Origin: Devosia soli | Lineage (GTDB): Bacteria > Pseudomonadota > Alphaproteobacteria > Rhizobiales > Devosiaceae | Length of the DNA: 64,000 nt | Assembly (NCBI RefSeq): GCF_000970455.1 | Contig: NZ_LAJG01000048.1 | Location: 1-64,000, forward strand | Direction: 5' to 3' | Shown: in pieces, positions 54,119 through 62,942 of the stretch | How positions within the stretch are numbered: position 1 is the first letter of the stretch | Layout of the letters: every line of letters begins with the position of its first letter | The notes under the pieces: model-generated | Told to the model about the DNA's origin: nothing | The model's database searches: none | The model's input: the letters and a program-made list of their open reading frames with translations, nothing else | Translations under genes and position numbers: made by a program

Positions 54119-56793
54119 TTTTCTTTCCAGACGTCTTCCGGCGATTTGTTGAGCCCGATCAGCATACGTGTGCCCTTGTCGCCGTGGATGGGGCTGGCTG
54201 CGACGATCGTGCCGCCCATCGCCTCGATGAAGCCCTTGGTGATCGATAGCCCGAGGCCAACGCCCTTGCCGCGATCGGTCGGTTCCTCGAGACGGCGGAA
54301 CTTATCGAAGACCCGCTCGAGCTCATCGGTCGGAATACCCTTGCCTTCGTCTTCGATGCTGATGATGACCTTGGCCCGGTCCTCATAGGCAGCGATGCTG
54401 ATTTCGGTATTATCCGGCGAATAGGCAATGGCATTTTCAAGGATATTGACGATCGCCTGTTCGAGCAGCCCCGGATCGACGATGACGCGCGGCAAGGCGG
54501 CAGGAAAATCATAAGCCACCGAATGTTCGCCGAGCCGCCGGCTCAGCCGCGCAGCCGCTGCACGCAGCACTTCTTCCACATCGCAAGATTGGAGCCGCAG
54601 CGTCACCCCGCCACCCTCGAGCCGCGTCATGTCGAGGAGGTTGCCGATATAGTGGTTGAGCCGCTCCGCCTCCTCGCGGATGGAGACGACGAGATCGTCC
54701 TTGACCGCCGGATCGAGCTTGTCGCCCAGTTCGATCAGCGTCGAAGAGGCGCCAAGCACGGTCGAAAGCGGCGTCCGGAGGTCATGGCTGACGGAATTGA
54801 GCAACGCCGAGCGGAAGCGATCGGAACGGCGCAAGGTCTCGCCCTCGACGGCTTGCAGAGCGAGTTCAGCCCGCTCGATGGCAATGGCGCCGCCATCGGC
54901 CAGTGCGGTGAGGAGCTTTTCTTCGTCGGACCCCGGCAGGGACGAATGCGCCTCGACCCCGATAACCCCGGTGCGATTGCGCACGCCGTCGAGCGGCCGA
55001 AACGTCCAGCTCGTCTGCGGCAGCGTGCCGGTGCCATGCCCCGCAGCATCGCCGCGCTCCCAGGCCCAGCGTGCCGCAGCCATGGCACCCTCGTTGAGCG
55101 CGGTTAGCTCGGGCGCGCCTGTCGCGGGCGCAATGTCGTCTCCCTTCGGCAGCAGCACGACGGAGCGCGCCCCTGTTGCCGCCGTCACCTGTTCGGCAAG
55201 GGCCTGCGCCGCATCCGCCTTGGTCGGCGCCCGCGAAAAGGCGCGCGTGGCGACAAGCAGCGATGACACATCTCCCGCCCGCCGCTGCGCCTCGTTGGCA
55301 CGATCGCGCGAGCGCCCGGCGAGAAGGCCGGTCGCCAGCGCCACGGCAAGGAACACAAAGAGCGTCAGCAAGTCAGTCGGCGAGCCGATGGCAAAGCTGT
55401 AGCGCGGGCTGAGGAAGAGGAAATTGTAAAGGAGAAACGCGAAGCCGCCGGCAACGAGACCCGGTCCCAGACCATGGATGACCGCTGCCGCAAGGATGGC
55501 GGCGAGAAAGATCATGCCCAGATCCGCTCGCTCGAACCGAACGTCGAGAAGATAGGCTAGCCCCGCCGCCGCCACGACATAGACAAGCCCAATGAGGTGC
55601 TGTGTCCAGCCCTGCCGCAAGCTGCGCGCCATGCGCCAGCGTTGGCGCGGCTGGCTCTCACCAGGCTCGGTGACGACATGGATGGCAACGCCGCGCGCCG
55701 CGCGCAGCAGCTCGGCGGCAAGCGAGAGACCCAGGATTTCGCGGATCCGCCGATCCGGCCCCTTGCCGATGACGATCTGGGTGACGTTGTTTTTGCCGGC
55801 GTAGGCGAGCACCGCCTTGACCAGGTCGTCGCCGGTCAAAACCACCGTCGTCGCGCCCAATTGTTCGGCCAGTTTCAATGCGTCGGTCAGCCGCGAGGTG
55901 GTGCCTGCTTCGCCATCGTCGCGCCGGCCGCGCGCCACATGCGCAGCGATCCACGGTGCATCTCCCATTGTGTCGGAGAGGCGGCGCCCCTGCCGCACCA
56001 GGTTGCTTGCCATGGGATCGTCGGACACAAGAACAAGGATCCGATCCCCCGCCGCCCACGGGCCTTCGAGACCTTTGACCCGCATGGCGGCGTTGAGCTG
56101 ATCGTCAACCGTCTGCGCTGCCCGGCGCAGCGCCAGTTCGCGAAGCGCAGTCAGGTTTTCGGGCTTGAAGAAATTGTCGATCGCGAGCCGAGCCGTTTCC
56201 GGCACATAGACCTTGCCCGCCGCCATGCGCTCGCGCAGTTCGGCCGGGGTGATGTCGACGACCTCGATATCATCGGCGCGCGACAGCGCACTATCGGGCA
56301 CCGTCTCGCGCTGACGCACGCCGGTGATCTTGAGCACCACATCGACGAGGCTTTCGAGGTGCTGGACGTTGAGCGTCGTCCAAACGTCGATTCCCGCCGC
56401 GAGGATTTCCTCGACATCCTGCCAGCGCTTGGGGTGGCGCGAACCAGCAGCATTGGTATGGGCGTATTCGTCAACGATCAGCAGCTCGGGCCGGCGCTTG
56501 AGCGATCCATCGATATCGAATTCAAGGAGCGTTCGCCCCTTATAATCGATCGGCGCGCGCGGCAGCACTTCAAGCCCGCGAAGGAGGCTCTCGGTTTCCT
56601 TGCGCCCGTGAGTCTCGACGAGACCAACGACGACATCGAGGCCCTCCACCTTGCGGCGGCGAGCCTGTCGCAACATTTCATAGGTCTTGCCGACGCCCGG
56701 CGCCATGCCGAGGAAAACCTTCAGCCGGCCGCGATGGGCCTTCTGCGTTTCCGCCAGCAGGGCTTCCGGATCCGGGCGTCTCGGCTCTTCCAC
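54115..56793 (-). CDS. kdpD: Sensor histidine kinase KdpD
   Basis: The 892-residue protein has the N-terminal KdpD domain with Walker A GMAPGVGKTYEML (about residues 28-40) and a nearby Usp domain (about 245-370), four DUF4118 membrane helices (about 395-490), a GAF-like region, then the phospho-accepting His in NSVSHDLRTPLSTV and HATPase motifs (VNILENAIAY, EDEGKGIP, GVGLGLSI). It senses potassium limitation. Gap of eight bases to kdpC. Confidence 0.96.
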   Translation of the reverse strand: MEEPRRPDPEALLAETQKAHRGRLKVFLGMAPGVGKTYEMLRQARRRKVEGLDVVVGLVETHGRKETESLLRGLEVLPRAPIDYKGRTLLEFDIDGSLKRRPELLIVDEYAHTNAAGSRHPKRWQDVEEILAAGIDVWTTLNVQHLESLVDVVLKITGVRQRETVPDSALSRADDIEVVDITPAELRERMAAGKVYVPETARLAIDNFFKPENLTALRELALRRAAQTVDDQLNAAMRVKGLEGPWAAGDRILVLVSDDPMASNLVRQGRRLSDTMGDAPWIAAHVARGRRDDGEAGTTSRLTDALKLAEQLGATTVVLTGDDLVKAVLAYAGKNNVTQIVIGKGPDRRIREILGLSLAAELLRAARGVAIHVVTEPGESQPRQRWRMARSLRQGWTQHLIGLVYVVAAAGLAYLLDVRFERADLGMIFLAAILAAAVIHGLGPGLVAGGFAFLLYNFLFLSPRYSFAIGSPTDLLTLFVFLAVALATGLLAGRSRDRANEAQRRAGDVSSLLVATRAFSRAPTKADAAQALAEQVTAATGARSVVLLPKGDDIAPATGAPELTALNEGAMAAARWAWERGDAAGHGTGTLPQTSWTFRPLDGVRNRTGVIGVEAHSSLPGSDEEKLLTALADGGAIAIERAELALQAVEGETLRRSDRFRSALLNSVSHDLRTPLSTVLGASSTLIELGDKLDPAVKDDLVVSIREEAERLNHYIGNLLDMTRLEGGGVTLRLQSCDVEEVLRAAAARLSRRLGEHSVAYDFPAALPRVIVDPGLLEQAIVNILENAIAYSPDNTEISIAAYEDRAKVIISIEDEGKGIPTDELERVFDKFRRLEEPTDRGKGVGLGLSITKGFIEAMGGTIVAASPIHGDKGTRMLIGLNKSPEDVWKEK

Positions 56794-56801
56794 GAAAGCT
56801 C

Positions 56802-57398
56802 CTATCGGGTTGCTGCGGTTAGCGGGTGATCGCGATCAAGCGCCAGATTGGTCATCAACACATTGACGCGCGGTTGACCGATGAAGCCAAGCAGCCGCCC
56901 TTGGGTATGTGCCGCAATCGCTTCGCGCACAAGCGCCGGATCGATGCCGCGCGCGGTGGCGATCCGCTCGACCTGCAAGTCCGCAAACTCAGGCGAAATG
57001 TCCGGATCAAGACCCGAGCCCGAGGTCGTCACGGCATCCGCCGGAATAGCGGCGCCCGGGGGAGCATAGGCCCGAACGGCTGCGGCGTCTGCAGCGCCCC
57101 TTTCAGCCAAGGCCGGGTTGAGGGGGCCGAGATTGGAGCCGGAGGAGCCGGCGGCATTGTAGCCATCCCCAGCCGCGGAAGGCCTCGGCCAGAGATATTG
57201 CGGACTGGTCGTTGCTTGGCCAATGAGGCTCGAGCCGACAACCACGCCTTGATCGTTGCGGACAAATGAGCCCTCGGCCTGGGCGGGGAACATTGCCCCA
57301 CCCGCCAGGGTCACCACGGCGGGATAGGCGCCGCCGAGGAGAAGCGTAAAGAGCAGCATGGAGACCACTGCCGGTCTGACTTGATTGAGCATTTTCAT
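56802..57398 (-). CDS. kdpC: K+-transporting ATPase subunit KdpC
   Basis: The 198-residue protein has one N-terminal membrane helix (MLLFTLLLGGAYPAVVTLAG) and KdpC motifs SLIGQATTSPQYLWPRPSA and VTTSGSGLDPDISPEFA, then RVNVLMTNLALD at the end. It helps KdpB bind ATP. It lies six bases after kdpB. Confidence 0.96.
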   Translation of the reverse strand: MKMLNQVRPAVVSMLLFTLLLGGAYPAVVTLAGGAMFPAQAEGSFVRNDQGVVVGSSLIGQATTSPQYLWPRPSAAGDGYNAAGSSGSNLGPLNPALAERGAADAAAVRAYAPPGAAIPADAVTTSGSGLDPDISPEFADLQVERIATARGIDPALVREAIAAHTQGRLLGFIGQPRVNVLMTNLALDRDHPLTAATR

Positions 57399-57404
57399 TT
57401 CCTC

Positions 57405-59471
57405 CTAGACAAGCCCGAAAGCCGTCAGGATAACGTCGATGATCTTGATGCCGATGAATGGGGCGACGAGACCGCCGAGCCCATAGATCAGCAGGTTGCG
57501 CGAGAGCAGCGCCCCTGCCCCGACAGCACGATATTTCACCCCCCGCAATGCCAGCGGGATCAGCGCGACGATGACGAGCGCGTTGAAGATCACGGCCGAC
57601 AGGATGGCACTTTCCGGGCTCGTGAGCCCCATGATGTTGAGCGCCTGGAGTTGCGGCAGCACCGTCACGAACAAGGCCGGGATAATGGCAAAATACTTTG
57701 CCACGTCATTGGCGATTGAAAAGGTGGTCAGCGCCCCGCGGGTGATCAGCATCTGCTTGCCCACTTCGACGATCTCGATGACCTTGGTCGGGTCGCTGTC
57801 AAGATCGACCATATTGCCCGCTTCGCGTGCCGCCTGGGCGCCGGTCTGCATGGCAACGCCCACATCGGCCTGGGCCAAAGCCGGCGCGTCATTGGCGCCG
57901 TCACCGCACATGGCAACAAGCCGCCCCTTGCCCTGCTCCTCGCGGATCAGGCGCAGCTTGTCTTCGGGCGTGGCTTCGGCAAGGAAATCGTCGACGCCGG
58001 CTTCCGCCGCGATGGCGGCGGCGGTGACGGGATTATCGCCGGTGATCATCACCGTGCGCAGACCCATCTTCCGCAGATCGGCAAAGCGCGCGGCAACGCC
58101 GGGCTTGACGACGTCCTTGAGATGAATGACGCCGACAAGATTATTGCCTTCGACCACAGCCAGCGGCGTGCCCCCGGAGCGGGCGATCTTTTCAACCGAC
58201 TGGCGGAACTGCGCCGGCATGTCGGCTTCGCTGCGCCCGATCAGCTTGAGCACGGCATCGACCGAACCCTTGCGCCAGGATTTACCTTCGGCATCGAGTC
58301 CAGAGAGCCGGGTTGTCGCCGAGAACGGAATGACCGTGCCGCCTGCGGGCGCCGTGACCGAGAGCCCCTTGGTCCGGCCAAGTTCTACAATGGAGCGGCC
58401 TTCCGGCGTTTCGTCGCCCAACGAGGCCATGACGGCAGCACGGAAGGCTACTTCCTCGCGGATGCCGGTCACCGGGATGACTTCGGTTGCCATGCGATTG
58501 CCGAAGGTGATGGTGCCGGTCTTGTCGAGCAGCAGCGTGTCGACGTCGCCGGCAGCTTCCACCGCGCGGCCTGAGGTGGCCAGCACATTGACCTTGAGGA
58601 GCCGGTCCATGCCGGCAATACCGACCGCAGACAGAAGTCCGCCGATAGTCGTTGGAATTAGACAGACGAAGAGCGCGCCGAGCACGACCGGATCGAGCTC
58701 AATGCCGGAATAGGCCGCAAAGCCCAGAAGCGTGACAACGGCGATAAGAAAGATCAGCGTCAGCCCGGCGAGCAGCACGGCAAGCGCGATCTCGTTGGGC
58801 GTCTTGCGGCGATCGGCGCCTTCGACCATGGCAATCATGCGATCAAGAAAGGTCGAACCCGGCTGGGCGGTGACGCGCACCTTGATCCAGTCCGACACCA
58901 CCGTCGTGCCGCCGGTCACCGCCGAGCGGTCGCCACCCGATTCACGGATGACCGGTGCGCTTTCCCCTGTTATCGCCGCTTCGTTGACCGAGGCGACGCC
59001 CTCGATGATTTCGCCGTCGACGGGAATGATATCGCCCGCTTCGACGAGGATGATCTGACCGAGCCCGAGCTCATGGGCCGGCGTCGGCACGATGAGGCCC
59101 TGCTTTTCATCGACGATCAGCTTGGCCTTGGTGGTGGTGCGGGTGGCGCGCAGCGAATCCGCCGCCGCCTTGCCCCGGCCTTCGGCGATGCTTTCGGCAA
59201 AGTTGGCGAACAGCACCGTTGCCCAGAGCCAAACGGCGATCGCCGTTGGAAAGGCGCCGTCGCCGATACCGCCGGCATATCCGGCCACCGCGGAAATCGT
59301 CGCGAGAGCCGCGACGAGTTCGGTGGCGAGTATGACGGGATTGCCGAGGAGCTTACGCGGGTCGAGCTTGACGAATGCCTCGCCCACCGCCCGCCCGAGC
59401 ATAGCGGGCGAAAAGCTGTCGGCCAGCCGCGTGGGCTTTGTGTCGTCAGGAGGAAGATCCATGACAGTCAT
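57405..59471 (-). CDS. kdpB: K+-transporting P-type ATPase subunit KdpB
   Basis: ATG 59471, eight bases after GAGG, gives 688 residues, the normal size; the open frame to 59807 runs inside kdpA and is not used. P-type motifs: [16 protein letters not shown], the phosphorylated Asp in [22 protein letters not shown] and [18 protein letters not shown]. It hydrolyses ATP to drive potassium uptake through KdpA. Ten bases separate it from kdpA. Confidence 0.97.
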   Translation of the reverse strand: MTVMDLPPDDTKPTRLADSFSPAMLGRAVGEAFVKLDPRKLLGNPVILATELVAALATISAVAGYAGGIGDGAFPTAIAVWLWATVLFANFAESIAEGRGKAAADSLRATRTTTKAKLIVDEKQGLIVPTPAHELGLGQIILVEAGDIIPVDGEIIEGVASVNEAAITGESAPVIRESGGDRSAVTGGTTVVSDWIKVRVTAQPGSTFLDRMIAMVEGADRRKTPNEIALAVLLAGLTLIFLIAVVTLLGFAAYSGIELDPVVLGALFVCLIPTTIGGLLSAVGIAGMDRLLKVNVLATSGRAVEAAGDVDTLLLDKTGTITFGNRMATEVIPVTGIREEVAFRAAVMASLGDETPEGRSIVELGRTKGLSVTAPAGGTVIPFSATTRLSGLDAEGKSWRKGSVDAVLKLIGRSEADMPAQFRQSVEKIARSGGTPLAVVEGNNLVGVIHLKDVVKPGVAARFADLRKMGLRTVMITGDNPVTAAAIAAEAGVDDFLAEATPEDKLRLIREEQGKGRLVAMCGDGANDAPALAQADVGVAMQTGAQAAREAGNMVDLDSDPTKVIEIVEVGKQMLITRGALTTFSIANDVAKYFAIIPALFVTVLPQLQALNIMGLTSPESAILSAVIFNALVIVALIPLALRGVKYRAVGAGALLSRNLLIYGLGGLVAPFIGIKIIDVILTAFGLV

Positions 59472-59481
59472 GATGCGTACC

Positions 59482-61191
59482 TCAATTGGCGCCGAGCGCT
59501 TCGAGCACCTGGAAGTGCTCGACGATCGGGCCGAGGGCGAGCGCCGGGAAATATTGCAGCGCGCCCAGAATGATGATGATGCCGATGAGAAGACCGACGA
59601 ACAGCGTACCCTGCGTCGGCAAGGTGCCGGCACTTGGAGCAAGCTTGGGCTTGGCCGCGAGGCTTCCGGCGATGGCAAGGACAGCGACGATGGGCACGAA
59701 GCGGCCGAGCAGCATCGCAAAGCCAAGCGTCGTGTTCCACCAGGGCACATTGGCCGAGATGCCGCCAAAGGCCGAGCCATTATTGGCCGTGGCCGAGGTA
59801 TAGGCATAGAGCAGTTCGCTCAGCCCGTGCGCGCCGGGGTTGAAGAGGCTCGCGAGCGCGCCCGGCCAGGCAACCGTCAAGGCGGCAAAGCCGAGGGTCG
59901 AAAGCGGCACTATAAGAAGCGCCACCATGGCGAACTGGATCTCGCGCGCCTCGATCTTCTTGCCCAGATATTCCGGCGTCCGCCCGACCATCAGCCCAGC
60001 AACGAATACCGACAGCACGGCCATGACGACCATGATGGCAATGCCCGAGCCGATGCCGCCCGGCAGGATTTCGCCAAGCATCATCAGAAGCATGGCCATG
60101 CCACCGCCAAGCGGGGAGAAGCTGTCATGCATGCCGTTGACCGAACCATTGGATGCGCCGGTCGTCTGCGCGGCCCAGGCAGCGGTCGAAGCGATGCCGA
60201 AGCGGGTTTCCTTGCCTTCCATATAGACCGGATTTTCAACGCCCGCCGCAACGAGCGCCGGCGCTGGCTGGGATTCGGTGACATAGATCACCGATGCCCC
60301 TGCCGCGAGGATCAGAATGGCCGCCGTGGCCAGTGCGCGGATGTCCTTGCGCGCAATGGCCGTGCGGCCAAAGGCGAAAAACGCGGCCCAGCCGAGCGTG
60401 TTGATCGCCACAGCGGTGAGAAGATTGCTCAGCGGCGATGGATTTTCGAACGGATGTGCAGAGTTCACATTGAAGATGCCGCCACCATTGATGCCGAGCT
60501 GCTTGATGGCAAGCTGGCTCGCCGCCGGCGCCACCGAAATCGTCTGGTTGGCGCCATCGAGTGTCGTCGCTGTCACTGAAGCTGCAAAATTCTGTACGAC
60601 TCCGGTGCCGATCAGCGCGACGCCGAAAACGATCGAAAGCGGCAGCAACACATAAAGCGTCGTGCGGACGAGATCAGCCCAGAAATTGCCAACGCCGCTG
60701 AGCTTGTTCCCAGCAAACGCCCGCGCCAAAGCCGCCGCGATCGCTGCACCGGTGGCTGCAGAAACGAAATTCTGCACCGTCAGCCCTGCCATCTGGGTAA
60801 AGTGACTCATGGTCGTCTCGCCACCATAGTTCTGCCAATTGGTATTGGTGACGAAGCTGACGGCGGTGTTGAACGCCAGGTCCGGCGTCACGCCGGCAAA
60901 CCCCTGCGGGTTGAGCGGCAAGACGCCCTGTAGACGCAGCATGGCGTAAAGGAGCACGAAGCCGAAAAGGTTGAAGGCGATCAGCGACGCGCCATAACCG
61001 ATCCAGCTCTGCGATTTATTGGGGTCGACGCCGGTGGCGGCATAGAACACGCGTTCGACCGGCCTCAGCACCGGATCGAGCCAGGTCTTTTCCCCGTTCC
61101 AGACGCGCGACATGAAAACACCCAAGGGCCAGCCCAAAGCGAGGGCGAGGCCGAGGGTCAGGGCGATTTCCGCCCATCCTTGCCAGTTCAT
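59482..61191 (-). CDS. kdpA: K+-transporting ATPase subunit KdpA
   Basis: The 569-residue protein has about ten membrane helices and the SKT-type pore repeats, for example [35 protein letters not shown] and [17 protein letters not shown]. It is the potassium channel-like subunit. Usual length for the family. It follows kdpF by 21 bases. Confidence 0.97.
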   Translation of the reverse strand: MNWQGWAEIALTLGLALALGWPLGVFMSRVWNGEKTWLDPVLRPVERVFYAATGVDPNKSQSWIGYGASLIAFNLFGFVLLYAMLRLQGVLPLNPQGFAGVTPDLAFNTAVSFVTNTNWQNYGGETTMSHFTQMAGLTVQNFVSAATGAAIAAALARAFAGNKLSGVGNFWADLVRTTLYVLLPLSIVFGVALIGTGVVQNFAASVTATTLDGANQTISVAPAASQLAIKQLGINGGGIFNVNSAHPFENPSPLSNLLTAVAINTLGWAAFFAFGRTAIARKDIRALATAAILILAAGASVIYVTESQPAPALVAAGVENPVYMEGKETRFGIASTAAWAAQTTGASNGSVNGMHDSFSPLGGGMAMLLMMLGEILPGGIGSGIAIMVVMAVLSVFVAGLMVGRTPEYLGKKIEAREIQFAMVALLIVPLSTLGFAALTVAWPGALASLFNPGAHGLSELLYAYTSATANNGSAFGGISANVPWWNTTLGFAMLLGRFVPIVAVLAIAGSLAAKPKLAPSAGTLPTQGTLFVGLLIGIIIILGALQYFPALALGPIVEHFQVLEALGAN

Positions 61192-61212
61192 TTGATTGTT
61201 TCCGCTAGAGCA

Positions 61213-61296
61213 CTAGAGCTTGTCGGGCCGGAACAGGGCGACGACCATGTAGACGGCGATGGCGAGGGCACCGAGCCCCCAGAGCAGGGTCAGCAT
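61213..61296 (-). CDS. kdpF: K+-transporting ATPase subunit KdpF
   Basis: The 27-residue peptide reads LTLLWGLGALAIAVYMVVAL followed by FRPDKL, the exact KdpF pattern of one helix with a FRPDKF-like end. It stabilises the KdpABC complex. Its ATG comes two bases after the stop of another 27-residue frame, with no strong ribosome site, so translation is probably coupled. Confidence 0.88.
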   Translation of the reverse strand: MLTLLWGLGALAIAVYMVVALFRPDKL

Positions 61297-61298
61297 GG

Positions 61299-61382
61299 CT
61301 AGACGCGCCCCAAGAGCCGCATGAGGGCGTAGGTTAGGACAAAGAACCCGACCCCCGCCACGAGAAAAACGATATCGACCAT
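61299..61382 (-). CDS. Tiny membrane protein (27 aa) heading the kdp operon
   Basis: The frame starts at ATG 61382, six bases after a perfect GGAGG, and codes for VDIVFLVAGVGFFVLTYAL then MRLLGRV: one helix with a basic end. The stop lies two bases ahead of the kdpF ATG. Similar short ORFs (helix plus charged end) occur before kdpF in other proteobacterial kdp operons from memory. Likely an extra small subunit of Kdp or a translation leader for kdpF. Confidence 0.65.
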   Translation of the reverse strand: MVDIVFLVAGVGFFVLTYALMRLLGRV

Positions 61383-61424
61383 GTCGAGCCTCCAGAAAGA
61401 GAGGTCCGCACACTCGCGCCGGAG

Positions 61425-61481
61425 CGCATAAAGTCTCCATACGGAAGATGTGTAGCCATTATAAAGTCGGCATAAAGAAAA
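61425..61481 (-). promoter_or_regulatory. kdp promoter region with candidate KdpE boxes
   Basis: On the minus strand, CTTTATGCCGACTTTATAATG (61476-61456) is followed 40 bases from its first base by GAGACTTTATGCGCTCC. The repeated word CTTTAT resembles the T-rich/ATAC elements bound by KdpE in E. coli only loosely. The same plan recurs upstream of the 46-residue gene (62883-62939). It lies 43 bases ahead of the first start codon of the kdp operon. Confidence 0.55.
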
Positions 61482-61499
61482 GGCACCCGGAGGCGCCTT
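61476..61499 (-). terminator. Terminator between the GNAT/C39-like unit and kdp
   Basis: The minus strand has AAGGCGCC, a short loop and GGTGCCTT followed by TTCTTT. This 8-bp stem (one wobble pair) lies just past the stop of the 49-residue gene at 61503 and directly ahead of the kdp boxes. Confidence 0.6.
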
Positions 61500-61502
61500 G
61501 GC

Positions 61503-61652
61503 TTAGAAGATTGCGGTGAGCACGGCGGCGAGGATCACCGGACAGAGGATGACGCCGGCAATAAGCACGGCCCCCTTGTCCGCGACGTCCTCGTGATGCC
61601 CCTCGAAAGGCAAGCCCCGGGTCTTGGCCGAACGGTAAAGCTGCCACCACAT
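61503..61652 (-). CDS. Small membrane protein (49 aa) coupled to the GNAT/C39-like gene
   Basis: ATG 61652 overlaps the preceding stop codon (TGATG), a classical coupling signal. The 49-residue product has a polar head (WWQLYRSAKTRGLPFEGHHE) and one helix (GAVLIAGVILCPVILAAVLT). I do not recognise the family. It ends just before a terminator, so it is the last gene of the three-gene unit at 61503-62839. Confidence 0.65.
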   Translation of the reverse strand: MWWQLYRSAKTRGLPFEGHHEDVADKGAVLIAGVILCPVILAAVLTAIF

Positions 61653-62683
61653 CAGAGCACCTTGGCGAGCAGCAGATGCTCGCTCCCCTTGAGATCGGCC
61701 ATGGCTTCGCGTAGCTCCGCAGCTGTCACTGCGAGAGGCAGCTCCGGATTTTGGACTTCCGTCACGTCGTGAAGGCGGAAGAGAAATCCGTCAAAGCCTG
61801 TAATCATCAGCCAGCGCTTGCCCCTGCCATGGCGCGGGACGGTGAGGCGCAGCATCGGCAAATGGTGGCGCGACAGGTGCCCGATCAGCTTTTCCGGCGT
61901 CAGCGCATCGTCGTCGGCAACGATCCATTCTCCCAGATCAGGACCGATACGGCGACGCAGGCTCGAAGCAAGGCTCGGCGCCAGATGCACGAAGAAGCGA
62001 CGGCGTGAAGCGGCCATGGCCATGCGGCAGGTCTCGCTTCCCGCGCCACCAGTCGCCAGTTCATGAGCAAGCACCTGCCGCGCCCGTGGCGTCAGGAGCA
62101 TGCCGGCATCCAGCGCTCCCAATGCCGAAAGGAGGGTCTGCGATAAGGCGTCGGCCTGGCGCGCGGCGGGCTGCTGCGGCACTTCGATATCGCAATAGGA
62201 CCGTGCCTGATGCCCGTTCCAGAGCCCAAACACCCAGCGGCCCTCGCCCACGCCGGCAAATCCGAAATGAAGGTAAAGCTGGGCCAGCCCATGCGCGCCA
62301 ATTGGCTCATGGCCTTCGACAAGCGCTGCGCCCTGAGAGCGCGCCTGACCGATGGCCATGTCGATCAACAATTGTCCGACGCCCCGGCCACGAGCGTCCG
62401 GTGCCACGATCAACCATGCGAGCCTGGCTTCCGCCGCCATTGGCGCGTGGCACAAAAGTGCAGCGCCAACGACCAGTTGGCATTCGGTGGCGACAAGCAC
62501 ATACGCGCCGGGATCGCCGATCAGCCCCTGCCAGTCGGGCTGATCGCCGATCAGCCCCTGCCAGTCGGGCACTGTCCCGGTAAAGTGGCGGGAAAGGCCG
62601 ACAAGCTCTTCGATATCATCGATTTGCGCACGGCGAAGGCGGGCGAATGTCTGCAGCCGCGTGCGCGGCATATGGTGCGTCAT
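61652..62683 (-). CDS. GNAT acetyltransferase fused to a degenerate C39-like peptidase domain
   Basis: The 343-residue protein has an N-terminal GNAT domain: ARLAWLIVAPDARGRGVGQL is motif A with the acetyl-CoA loop (about residues 86-105), and AHGLAQLYLHFGF follows. The second half (about 165-340) resembles the C39-type domain found in GNAT/C39 fusions: ALGALDAGMLLTPRARQV, AMAASRRRFFVHL and WLMITGFDGFLFRLHDVT. The nucleophilic Cys expected before the ALD block appears to be Ala, so peptidase activity is doubtful. A 10-residue tandem repeat (PDWQGLIGDQ/P) lies near residue 40. Substrate unknown. Confidence 0.75.
   Translation of the reverse strand: MTHHMPRTRLQTFARLRRAQIDDIEELVGLSRHFTGTVPDWQGLIGDQPDWQGLIGDPGAYVLVATECQLVVGAALLCHAPMAAEARLAWLIVAPDARGRGVGQLLIDMAIGQARSQGAALVEGHEPIGAHGLAQLYLHFGFAGVGEGRWVFGLWNGHQARSYCDIEVPQQPAARQADALSQTLLSALGALDAGMLLTPRARQVLAHELATGGAGSETCRMAMAASRRRFFVHLAPSLASSLRRRIGPDLGEWIVADDDALTPEKLIGHLSRHHLPMLRLTVPRHGRGKRWLMITGFDGFLFRLHDVTEVQNPELPLAVTAAELREAMADLKGSEHLLLAKVL
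62512..62569. repeat. Perfect 30-bp-period tandem repeat inside the GNAT gene
   Basis: The 28-base word gatcgccgatcagcccctgc... at 62512-62539 is repeated exactly at 62542-62569. The period of 30 bases keeps the frame and doubles PDWQGLIGD in the protein. Exact identity suggests a recent slippage event. Confidence 0.95.
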
Positions 62684-62698
62684 GACGGTAACCCCGGC

Positions 62699-62839
62699 CT
62701 AAACCCATGCCGCCAGTAGGGCGACGATCATCAGGGCATAGGCACCGAGCAGAAGGGCGATCACGACGCCTTCGGCCCGCGAGACGGTTCTCAGCGGCGC
62801 GCCGGTATCGATGCTATAAAACCAATGGGGACGATACAT
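62699..62839 (-). CDS. Small membrane protein (46 aa) heading the GNAT/C39-like unit
   Basis: ATG 62839, seven bases after AGGAG, opens a 46-residue frame: polar head YRPHWFYSIDTGAPLRTVSR and one helix (GVVIALLLGAYALMIVALLA). The stop is 15 bases before the GNAT gene start, so it is the first gene of the unit. The family is not recognised. It follows a promoter region resembling that of kdp. Confidence 0.65.
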   Translation of the reverse strand: MYRPHWFYSIDTGAPLRTVSRAEGVVIALLLGAYALMIVALLAAWV

Positions 62840-62882
62840 CCAGACACTCCTAACCTTGGTCAGGCTCATGAGGTGCCATGGA

Positions 62883-62939
62883 GCAGGATAAAGTCTCGAT
62901 GGGGAAAGCGGCCCCGCGCATAAGCCGAGCGTAAAGCCG
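62883..62939 (-). promoter_or_regulatory. Kdp-like promoter region of the GNAT/C39-like unit
   Basis: The minus strand reads CTTTACGCTCGGCTTATGCG at 62937-62918 and GAGACTTTATCCTGCTCC further on, with the two blocks 39 bases apart. The kdp promoter has CTTTATGCCGACTTTAT and GAGACTTTATGCGCTCC 40 bases apart. The common arrangement suggests one regulator, most simply KdpE. Confidence 0.5.
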
Positions 62940-62942
62940 CTC

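Noticed and set aside
61459-61650. 63-codon frame overlapping the 49-residue gene
   Set aside because: Its Arg/Gly-rich product has no helix; the frame with the TGATG coupling and a membrane segment is preferred.
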